Translations under genes and position numbers: made by a program
Shown: one piece after another, positions 1-4,568 of the stretch
Layout: the number at the start of each line of letters is the position of its first letter
Numbering within the stretch: the stretch's first letter is position 1
The notes under the pieces: generated by a model
The model's input: only the letters and a program-made list of their open reading frames with translations
Database searches by the model: none
What the model was told of the DNA's origin: nothing
Assembly: GCA_002320665.1 (NCBI GenBank)
Contig: DCKO01000122.1
Span: 1 to 7,945 of the forward strand
Direction: 5' to 3'
Origin: Micavibrio sp. UBA1672
Lineage (GTDB): Bacteria > Pseudomonadota > Alphaproteobacteria > Micavibrionales > Micavibrionaceae
Length of the DNA: 7,945 bases

Positions 1-67
1 CTCTCCCTTAATCCCTCTCCCCACTAGGGAGAGGGAAAGATGCGCTAGCATCAGGGTGAGGGGAAAA
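1..67. repeat. Intergenic hairpin repeat of the CCCTCTCC/GGAGAGGG type
   Basis: A perfect 9-bp inverted repeat, CCCTCTCCC at 13-21 and GGGAGAGGG at 27-35, closes on a 5-base loop. It is followed by a short palindrome (GCTAGC, 44-49) and a GGGTGAGGGG tract. Blocks of this composition, pairing a CCCTCACCCT side with a GGGAGAGGG side, are widespread intergenic repeats in proteobacterial genomes. The left end may continue outside the window. It could act as a transcript-end hairpin for whatever lies to the left, but no U-tract follows, so I call it a repeat only. Confidence 0.6.
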
Positions 68-136
68 ATTACCTTCACCATACACCTTCTTCTGGCCACC
101 TTCTTCGCGGACATGACGATCAAACAGTTTCACAAG

Positions 137-190
137 ACGCGCTGTGACTTCACCTGTGATCGCTGTGGTTTAAAATACACCTTCACATCC
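137..190. repeat. 54-bp dispersed repeat, copy A (upstream of ccmA)
   Basis: This block matches 4466-4519 at 52 of 54 positions; the only differences are two adjacent bases (AC here at 151-152, GT in the other copy). It lies 24 bp before the ccmA start and the other copy lies 49 bp before metB, in the same orientation. It holds three CTGTG units and an imperfect palindrome GGTTTAAAATACACC (167-181). A weak promoter can be read in it (TTCACC, 16 bp, TAAAAT), so it may be a shared promoter or operator. Read on the plus strand, it also encodes a Cys-rich peptide (RCDFTCDRCGLKYTF) in an open frame from ATG 113 to TAA 208, so it could instead be a relic of a small zinc-ribbon gene. The repeat is certain; its role is inferred. 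Confidence 0.7.
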
Positions 191-214
191 TGCATATTTC
201 CTCTATAAATTCTG

Positions 215-841
215 GTGATGCATAACTTAACCGCAAAAGAGCTGAGCTGCGCGCGCGGCTACAACACGATTTATCACGGCGTCAGCTTCACCCTGAAAGC
301 TGGCGAGGTGCTGTTACTCACCGGCGCGAATGGCTCGGGCAAGACAACTCTGCTGCGTAATATCTCCGGCCTGCTCCCGCTGTGTGAAGGCGAAGTGCTC
401 TGGGATCAAAAACCCGCGCAAGACCTGAACCATAATATCCTGTTCCTCTCACAAGATTTACCCCTCAAGGCCGAGCTGACCTTATCCGAGAATTTAGCCT
501 TCCTTCATGACGCCCTGAACATCAGCACCAAAACGAGCGCAAGTGACCTGCTCGCCCTGTATGGTCTACAGGATTTAGGCGATTACCCCGCTTATATGCT
601 CTCCTCGGGGCAAAAGCGCCGTTTGCTTATGACCTTGCTGGAGAGCGATGCGCGCCCGCTCTGGCTGCTCGATGAGCCAACCACCCATCTGGACGCAGAG
701 GGCATAAAGTTACTTTTGGCCAAGATCAAATCCCACCAAGACCGCGGCGGCCTCGCCATCATCGCAACCCACCAACCGGAAGTCTTTGGCGATTCCACGC
801 TTTTAAATATTGAATCCCATATTCTTAAGCAAAATGCATAA
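215..841 (+). CDS. ccmA: Heme exporter ATP-binding protein CcmA
   Basis: CcmA is the cytoplasmic ATPase of the CcmABCD complex, which uses ATP hydrolysis to release heme-loaded CcmE for cytochrome c assembly. All ABC ATPase motifs are present: Walker A GANGSGKT (residues 37-44), Q-loop Q80 in FLSQD, signature LSSGQKRR (129-136, the QKRR form typical of CcmA), Walker B with WLLDEPTTHLD (150-160), and the switch histidine in ATHQP (H186). The length of 208 residues is normal for the family. The start is either GTG 215 or ATG 218, one codon apart; neither has a clear Shine-Dalgarno sequence. It is the first gene of the ccm series here, and 68 bp separate it from the next gene. It overlaps no other gene. 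Confidence 0.95.
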   Translation: MMHNLTAKELSCARGYNTIYHGVSFTLKAGEVLLLTGANGSGKTTLLRNISGLLPLCEGEVLWDQKPAQDLNHNILFLSQDLPLKAELTLSENLAFLHDALNISTKTSASDLLALYGLQDLGDYPAYMLSSGQKRRLLMTLLESDARPLWLLDEPTTHLDAEGIKLLLAKIKSHQDRGGLAIIATHQPEVFGDSTLLNIESHILKQNA

Positions 842-909
842 TGACTTTTTCCCTTTTCTAATATAAAATCCACCCGTAAGTACAACTTCTTGGTAAGTCT
901 CCAGCGCAA

Positions 910-1248
910 ATGCCATCAGATAAATTAAAATATGCTGTTGTGTGCCTGATTTCGGCTTGGCTAATGCTCTTTGCCTATAAGCAACTCAGTGTAATCTATA
1001 ATCTGCACGGTTTTATCTTCATGCGCCCCGAAGCCACAGCCCTCCAGCATTACGGCTTCGTTCAAGACGCCAGACAAAGCGGTAGCCCGTTCAATATAGG
1101 GAATATCCATACCACCCTGTCCAAAAGAATTGCCGGAGATTTAAGACACTCCGACGTGGTTTGTGTTGCTTTAGTAGTTTTGAAGGTCGTCGCGCTTTAT
1201 ATCTTCCTCGCCGCCCTAGGCCAGATGGATAGCCGCAAGAATAAATAA
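910..1248 (+). CDS. Small two-helix membrane protein between ccmA and ccmB
   Basis: I do not recognise this 112-residue protein. Two hydrophobic stretches, about residues 8-23 and 82-104, flank a polar loop of roughly 58 residues and suggest an inner-membrane protein with both ends on the same side. The C-terminus is basic (SRKNK). There is no CXXC motif, and no conserved heme ligand can be named. ccmA and ccmB are usually adjacent, so a gene between them is out of the ordinary. Its composition is closer to the ccm genes than to the AT-rich genes between ccmB and ccmC, so it may be an older lineage-specific addition. It reads in the operon direction, with a 50-bp gap to ccmB. A role with the Ccm complex is only a guess from position. 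Confidence 0.7.
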   Translation: MPSDKLKYAVVCLISAWLMLFAYKQLSVIYNLHGFIFMRPEATALQHYGFVQDARQSGSPFNIGNIHTTLSKRIAGDLRHSDVVCVALVVLKVVALYIFLAALGQMDSRKNK

Positions 1249-1298
1249 TGAAGAGCAAATAATAGTGACATTCCACATTCATCCCTATAAAACAAGGC

Positions 1299-1952
1299 AT
1301 GGCCCTATTCGTTGCAACACTGAAATCAAACCTGAAGCTTGATCTAAAAAGATCATTACAGTACCTTGTGACACCATCATTTTTTATAATTATAGCCACA
1401 CTATTTCCACTCGCCATCGGCTCCGACATGGAGATATTACAGCTCATCGGCCCCGGCATATTGGTGCTAAGCGCCTTGCTCGCCAGCCTCCTCCCCTTAA
1501 GCCGTATATATGCCCTCGATTACACCGACGGCACGCTGGATCTTGTGCATTTCTCACACGACCCCTTTGCGATGTATGCGCTGGGAAAGATCGCCGCGCA
1601 TTGGCTAACCACAGCCCTCCCGCTGATGATTGTCGCGCCGTTTATTGCCCTGTCTTATGATCTGCAAACACCATTAACAACACTCTGGCTAGCGCTTCTA
1701 CCCGTAACCATGCTCTTTACCCTGATCGGAAATGTCACAGCCGCCCTAGGCACATTCGCCAAAAACACCAGCGCCGCCCTCAATGCCCTGCTCGTCACGC
1801 CCCTATACATCCCGATCCTGATTTTCGGCAGCGCGAGCTTAGGACAACCGGACAGCACCGCCCCCCTCTTGTTTTTGTGGGCTGGATTGAGTATTGCTTT
1901 ACCAACTGCGCCACTCCTGACCGCCGGCATTTTGAAAGGTTTGAGGGATTAG
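1299..1952 (+). CDS. ccmB: Heme exporter membrane protein CcmB
   Basis: CcmB is the integral membrane partner of CcmA in the CcmABCD transporter. The 217-residue length is normal. Six hydrophobic segments are visible at about residues 22-42, 49-68, 97-119, 127-150, 157-178 and 188-210. Family-typical motifs are DYTDGTLDL after the second helix, where an acidic cytoplasmic loop is expected, and PLYIPILIFG in the fifth helix. The final codons (PTAPLLTAGILKGLRD) and the stop are copied twice downstream as part of hybrid mini-genes. Its tail also holds a strong Shine-Dalgarno sequence, GAGGGA at 1943-1948. In an uninterrupted operon that site would serve ccmC; here it serves the inserted gene starting at 1955. 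The gene itself looks intact. Confidence 0.95.
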   Translation: MALFVATLKSNLKLDLKRSLQYLVTPSFFIIIATLFPLAIGSDMEILQLIGPGILVLSALLASLLPLSRIYALDYTDGTLDLVHFSHDPFAMYALGKIAAHWLTTALPLMIVAPFIALSYDLQTPLTTLWLALLPVTMLFTLIGNVTAALGTFAKNTSAALNALLVTPLYIPILIFGSASLGQPDSTAPLLFLWAGLSIALPTAPLLTAGILKGLRD

Positions 1953-1957
1953 AGATG
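1901..1957 (+). repeat. ccmB-tail repeat, copy 1 (native, in ccmB)
   Basis: The last 52 bases of ccmB, the TAG stop, two bases and the next ATG form a 57-bp block. It recurs at 2364-2420 with 55 of 57 identities and, in a more divergent form, at 2961-3019. The two differences from copy 2 are third-codon-position changes (ACT/ACC and GCG/GCA). The block carries the GAGGGA ribosome binding site 6 bases before the ATG of the following gene. Confidence 0.95.
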
Positions 1958-2338
1958 TCACAAACAGAAGAAAAAAAAACGTCTGAATTAAAAAATAGAC
2001 TGATGTTCAGTTTGAAAAGCCTTCTGGTTAGCCTTATTATTGCAAATATAATTTTTATGTTAATCTTCCCTGTACCAAATTTTCTGTTATTGGTTTTTAA
2101 TTTTGGAATTTTCCTTTTTGGCCCAATTTACCATATTTGGTCATATTATGAATATCATCCCAATTACTTTAATAATTTAATCAATCTATTTTTTTTGATA
2201 CTCGTAACTTGCCCTTTATTGTGGCTAGGGTTACTTATGCTAAAGAAAGTGCATAAATTTTCTTTGATTATACCCATTTTTATATGGGTAATGGCTGGTG
2301 CATATGGCGCTTTATTGATATTGACTTTTGAAGCTTAA
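1955..2338 (+). CDS. AT-rich inserted gene 1: four-helix membrane protein
   Basis: I do not recognise this 127-residue protein. The start at ATG 1955 is set by GAGGGA six bases upstream and by its position two bases after the ccmB stop. A longer in-frame reading from 1877 would only add out-of-frame ccmB sequence. The N-terminus is charged (SQTEEKKTSELKNR), followed by hydrophobic segments at about residues 18-38, 41-60, 73-96 and 103-124, so it is probably an inner-membrane protein with both ends in the cytoplasm. It is strikingly AT-rich and rich in Phe, Leu and Ile, unlike the ccm genes around it, which suggests acquisition from elsewhere. It lies inside the ccmB/ccmC junction as the first of three such genes. 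No enzymatic motif is visible. Confidence 0.8.
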   Translation: MSQTEEKKTSELKNRLMFSLKSLLVSLIIANIIFMLIFPVPNFLLLVFNFGIFLFGPIYHIWSYYEYHPNYFNNLINLFFLILVTCPLLWLGLLMLKKVHKFSLIIPIFIWVMAGAYGALLILTFEA

Positions 2339-2346
2339 AGGCAAAA

Positions 2347-2415
2347 ATGTTCGGATACGCACTACCAACCGCACCACTCCTGACCGCCGGCATTTTGAAA
2401 GGTTTGAGGGATTAG
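2347..2415 (+). CDS. Hybrid mini-gene 1 (ccmC-like head, ccmB tail), 22 aa
   Basis: ATG 2347 opens a 22-codon frame ending at TAG 2413-2415. The first codons (M-F-G-Y-A) resemble the ccmC start (M-H-K-Y-A). From there on it is the C-terminus of CcmB in the native frame (ALPTAPLLTAGILKGLRD). An AAGGC sequence upstream is a modest ribosome binding site. Its own end carries GAGGGA (2406-2411), six bases before the next gene's ATG. The likely role is as a translational coupling leader or a duplication scar rather than a working protein. The in-frame copy is visible in the sequence; translation is inferred. Confidence 0.6.
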   Translation: MFGYALPTAPLLTAGILKGLRD

Positions 2416-2420
2416 AGATG
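2364..2420 (+). repeat. ccmB-tail repeat, copy 2
   Basis: It matches 1901-1957 at 55 of 57 bases, including the stop codon, the two spacer bases and the ATG of the following gene. Both mismatches are synonymous in the CcmB frame. Confidence 0.95.
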
Positions 2421-2942
2421 AGACTTTTTATTATAACATTATTCTTGTTTCTCAGTTTTTCATTTCATGCCCTTGCCTGTGTAGATGATGATGAACTGCG
2501 GAAAGAATATCCCAAATATGATTTAAATCCAAAAGCCAGCCTGACAAAAAAACTTGAAACAAGTTATAAGCAAGGCGAAAGCGGAATTGACATAATAATA
2601 AACAAATTAAATATAGGAATAGAAAACCCTTTTGTCGCTAATTGTATGAGTCATGCCCCTCTGGCATCTCAATATTTAACCAAATATATTGAAGATGGTA
2701 TAAGGCAGGAAAAAATAAACTGTGCCCTACTTAAAGCTTATGAATACATAACACTGGTACAAAACAAATATTATCCAGCAAAAGGACTACAGATTGTAAC
2801 AAACACAAACTTTGAATTTGACCAAAAGTTTTTTGAAGAGTTATATGAAAAAGATTTGCCGAAACTTATTAAAATGGGTGATATCTGGGAAGAAAAACTG
2901 AATTGCCCAAAACCAGAATCTAAGGAATTAGAAAAGAAATAA
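2418..2942 (+). CDS. AT-rich inserted gene 2: exported Cys-containing protein
   Basis: I do not recognise this 174-residue protein. The start at ATG 2418 is fixed by GAGGGA six bases upstream in the duplicated ccmB tail. Residues 1-20 form a clear signal peptide: a basic Arg at position 2, a long Phe/Leu/Ile core, and an A-L-A cleavage motif before C21. C21 right after the cut could suggest a lipoprotein, but the -3 residue is Ala, so a plain signal peptidase I site is more likely. The mature part has cysteines at 21, 76, 102 and 163, enough for two disulfides in the periplasm. It is helical in appearance and Lys/Glu-rich. Its stop overlaps the next start as TAATG at 2940-2944. The AT-richness marks it as foreign to the ccm operon. 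Confidence 0.8.
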   Translation: MRLFIITLFLFLSFSFHALACVDDDELRKEYPKYDLNPKASLTKKLETSYKQGESGIDIIINKLNIGIENPFVANCMSHAPLASQYLTKYIEDGIRQEKINCALLKAYEYITLVQNKYYPAKGLQIVTNTNFEFDQKFFEELYEKDLPKLIKMGDIWEEKLNCPKPESKELEKK

Positions 2943-2964
2943 TGCATAAATACGCACACCCAAC
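2937..2964 (+). repeat. ccmC-head repeat, copy 1 (in mini-gene 2)
   Basis: These 28 bases are identical to 3377-3404, which is the true start of ccmC with the nine bases in front of it that matter for the TAATG overlap. Identity stops at the CCAAC shared by ccmB and ccmC, after which this copy continues as ccmB tail and the other as ccmC. Confidence 0.95.
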
Positions 2965-3010
2965 CGCCCCACTCCTGACCGCAAGCATTTTGAAAGGTTT
3001 AAGGGATTAG
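2942..3010 (+). CDS. Hybrid mini-gene 2 (exact ccmC head, ccmB tail), 22 aa
   Basis: ATG 2942 overlaps the stop of the preceding gene (TAATG). The first eight codons (MHKYAHPT) are exactly those of CcmC, and the rest is the CcmB C-terminus in frame (APLLTASILKGLRD), ending at TAG 3008-3010. Relative to ccmB the tail has five base changes in its codons, four of them synonymous and one changing Gly to Ser. AAGGGA at 3001-3006 can serve the next gene, though the spacing to ATG 3017 is longer (10 bases). A leader or scar role is likelier than a functional peptide. Confidence 0.6.
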   Translation: MHKYAHPTAPLLTASILKGLRD

Positions 3011-3019
3011 AATACAATG
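2961..3019 (+). repeat. ccmB-tail repeat, copy 3
   Basis: This third and most diverged copy of the ccmB end is fused to a perfect ccmC head. The spacer between TAG and the next ATG is six bases (AATACA) instead of two. Most changes fall in third codon positions. Confidence 0.9.
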
Positions 3020-3382
3020 CAATATCCAAGCATGAGAGATGAATTAATCGAGTATCTACAAGGGTTAAGTGATAAAGAATATCAAATAAAATATTGGGTC
3101 AATTTAGATTGTCCAGAAGGTGTAGAAGATAGTTTTGATTTGGCAGTTCACTTTTTATTTGATGATACTTCTCTGTCCTCTAATCCAGAAAAAACCATCG
3201 GAGTATTTTTGAAAGATGAAAAAGAAGCAAACTCAATAAAAGTACTATGTGATGAGATTAACGCTATCTTGGATAAATATGGAACCAAGCTGCCAGATAA
3301 GGAATATATTAATTGCCCTGAATGGAACAACGTCTTAAAACTAGCAAAGATTGCTTATGATACTGTAACGAATGATAAATAA
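3017..3382 (+). CDS. AT-rich inserted gene 3: SCO4402-like small soluble protein
   Basis: This 121-residue acidic protein has no signal peptide or membrane segment. From memory it resembles the SCO4402 family of small uncharacterised proteins: an N-terminal RDELIEYLQGLSD, a central DLAVHFLFDDT (about residues 41-51), then GVFLKDE, and a C-terminal EYINCPEWNNVLKLAKIAY (97-114). That family has no established function; the general look is that of small partner or immunity proteins, but this is inference. A sample of 60 bases (3061-3120) has 18 G+C, against 37 in an equal stretch of ccmC (3721-3780). The stop overlaps the ccmC start as TAATG, so ccmC probably depends on reinitiation after this gene. 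Confidence 0.75.
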   Translation: MQYPSMRDELIEYLQGLSDKEYQIKYWVNLDCPEGVEDSFDLAVHFLFDDTSLSSNPEKTIGVFLKDEKEANSIKVLCDEINAILDKYGTKLPDKEYINCPEWNNVLKLAKIAYDTVTNDK

Positions 3383-3404
3383 TGCATAAATACGCACACC
3401 CAAC
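3377..3404 (+). repeat. ccmC-head repeat, copy 2 (native)
   Basis: This is the native start region of ccmC, identical over 28 bases to 2937-2964. No convincing Shine-Dalgarno sequence precedes this ATG; the usual one for ccmC lies in the ccmB tail, now about 1.4 kb upstream. Confidence 0.95.
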
Positions 3405-4152
3405 GAAATTCGCATCCATAGCCAAGCCGCTGCTCTGGCTGTGCTTGGCTGGTGCGTGTGCGTGCATCCTCCCCGGTTTATACCTCGCGCTCATATCCTC
3501 CCCGCCGGATTACCAGCAATCGGAAAATGTGCGCATCATGTATATCCACGTCCCCGCCGCATGGACCGCGATGATGTGCTATAGCTCCATGAGCATCGCT
3601 GCGCTGATCTATCTGATCTGGAAACACACTTTGGCTGGCCTTTATATTCAGGCCGCCGCCCCCATCGGCGCGGCCCTGACCGCGATTTGCCTGATTACCG
3701 GATCGCTCTGGGGCATCAAAAGCTGGGGCACGTGGTGGGTCTGGGATGCACGGCTGACGAGCGTCCTGATCCTGTTTTTCATCTATATGGGCCTGATCGT
3801 GATTGCGCGCAGCTTCGACAATCCCGAGCAAGGCCAAAAAGCCGCCTGCTGGATGACCCTGATCGGCGCAGTAAACTTGCCCATCATCAAATTCTCGGTC
3901 GAATGGTGGAACACACTGCACCAACCCCCCAGCATCAGTTCCTTAGAAAAAATCCAGCAACCCTCTATGTCACCAGAGATGCTCTGGCCCTTATTACTCA
4001 TGGCAGCGGGCTTCACATTCCTCTTTGGCATGCTGGCCCTGATGCGCCTTGAAAATGAAATACTGGCCCGCAAAATCCACAGCCAGCGCCAACGCAAAGT
4101 ACGCCAAAAATCAAAAGAGCAAACGACCGCTATTCAGGAGGCCACAGCATGA
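3382..4152 (+). CDS. ccmC: Heme-handling membrane protein CcmC
   Basis: CcmC belongs to the heme-handling protein family. It binds heme on the periplasmic side and, with CcmD, promotes its covalent attachment to CcmE. The 256-residue sequence has the Trp-rich motif WGTWWVWD (residues 115-122). It also has two candidate axial ligands in periplasmic loops, H56 in MYIHVPAAW and H180 in EWWNTLHQP, matching the paired histidines of the family. Six hydrophobic segments fit the usual topology. The tail is long and basic (RKIHSQRQRKVRQKSK), which suits a cytoplasmic end. The N-terminus MHKYAHPTKF is family-like, supporting ATG 3382. It overlaps ccmD by four bases (ATGA) and is separated from ccmB by three foreign genes, although the coding sequence itself is intact. 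Confidence 0.95.
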   Translation: MHKYAHPTKFASIAKPLLWLCLAGACACILPGLYLALISSPPDYQQSENVRIMYIHVPAAWTAMMCYSSMSIAALIYLIWKHTLAGLYIQAAAPIGAALTAICLITGSLWGIKSWGTWWVWDARLTSVLILFFIYMGLIVIARSFDNPEQGQKAACWMTLIGAVNLPIIKFSVEWWNTLHQPPSISSLEKIQQPSMSPEMLWPLLLMAAGFTFLFGMLALMRLENEILARKIHSQRQRKVRQKSKEQTTAIQEATA

Positions 4153-4301
4153 GCGAATTTTTCCACATGAGCGGCTACGGCCTTTATATCTGGAGCGCCT
4201 ATGGCATTTGCTTTATCATGCTGGGCGCGCTAATACTCCATACACTATGGCGCAGAAAAAAACTAAAAGCGCTCCTCGCACAGCTTAAAAACGGTGAGTA
4301 A
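4149..4301 (+). CDS. ccmD: Heme exporter small subunit CcmD
   Basis: This 50-residue protein starts at ATG 4149 inside the ccmC stop (ATGA overlap), as is usual for ccmC/ccmD pairs. It has one membrane segment at about residues 11-34 (YGLYIWSAYGICFIMLGALI), followed by a basic cytoplasmic tail (RRKKLK). The aromatic, Gly-rich start of the helix with a W-S-A-Y-G core is typical of CcmD. CcmD stabilises the CcmC-CcmE interaction and helps release holo-CcmE from the ABC complex. Length and context both support the assignment. The next ccm gene expected in many alphaproteobacteria, ccmG, is not present downstream; a repeat-rich spacer follows instead. Confidence 0.9.
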   Translation: MSEFFHMSGYGLYIWSAYGICFIMLGALILHTLWRRKKLKALLAQLKNGE

Positions 4302-4354
4302 TTTTTCTTACCACAACGCGTACAGAGAAAACGAGAGGAGCATCTTCCCTAAAA

Positions 4355-4450
4355 CGTCATCGCCCGAATCTGTGAAACAGATTCTAGGGCGATCCAAAAA
4401 TTAACTGGATTCCCTTAGAATTGTCAGACAACAATTCAGGGAATGACGAT
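4355..4450. repeat. REP-like doublet: two hairpins of one family in opposite orientation
   Basis: The first hairpin pairs 4359-4373 with 4377-4393 around a GAA loop, with an unpaired TA in its right arm. The second pairs 4409-4424 with 4431-4444 around a 6-base loop, with an unpaired TA in its left arm. Reverse-complementing the second gives the same plan as the first: GTCAT, a CCC arm, GAAT, a loop, ATTCTA, a GGG arm, ATCCA. So they are two members of one repeat placed head to head, like BIME pairs in enterobacteria. The different stem sequences conserve pairing. Neither is followed by a T-tract, but the hairpins could still protect the 3' end of the ccmD message. Confidence 0.75.
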
Positions 4451-4465
4451 CCGTTACATTCATGA

Positions 4466-4519
4466 ACGCGCTGTGACTTCGTCTGTGATCGCTGTGGTTT
4501 AAAATACACCTTCACATCC
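4466..4519. repeat. 54-bp dispersed repeat, copy B (upstream of metB)
   Basis: It matches 137-190 at 52 of 54 bases, in the same orientation relative to the following gene. On the plus strand it reads TRCDFVCDRCGLKYTFTS in the frame that gives TRCDFT in copy A, but here a TGA stop lies directly before it and no start codon precedes it, so it is not an intact gene. It may be a shared control region for ccmA and metB or a mobile intergenic repeat. Confidence 0.7.
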
Positions 4520-4568
4520 CGCCACTTTCGCTTTATTGTCCCCTTAAAATAACAAAGGCAAATAAATA

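Larger units (their letters stand above)
4302..4568. other. Gene-free spacer between ccmD and metB
   Basis: No reading frame here looks like a gene. The 267 bases contain the two opposed REP-like hairpins (4355-4450) and the second 54-bp dispersed repeat (4466-4519). A weak AAAGGC sequence about 10 bases before the metB start is the only ribosome-binding candidate. Confidence 0.7.

Noticed and set aside
1..165. Minus-strand open frame running from the 54-bp block through the left repeat
   Set aside because: It passes through the hairpin repeat, lacks a supported start codon and matches no family I can recognise; it could at most be a relic.
842..909. Promoter between ccmA and the small membrane protein
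   Set aside because: A TATAAA sequence is present but no -35 element at a suitable distance was found.
1877..1954. Upstream extension of inserted gene 1 inside ccmB
   Set aside because: The extra 26 codons are only ccmB sequence read out of frame; GAGGGA and ATG 1955 define the real start.
2328..2417. Upstream extension of inserted gene 2
   Set aside because: It would read the mini-gene out of frame and hide the signal peptide that begins at ATG 2418.
1953..3381. Integron-type attC sites as the basis of the array
   Set aside because: The joints are fragments of ccmB and ccmC, not imperfect palindromes with integron core sites, and no integrase is seen.
3478..3924. Long minus-strand and alternative plus-strand frames over ccmC
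   Set aside because: They are shadows of a clear CcmC coding frame, with compositions untypical of proteins.
4355..4450. Rho-independent terminator after ccmD
   Set aside because: Neither hairpin is followed by a run of T, and their paired, opposed layout fits a REP-like repeat better.
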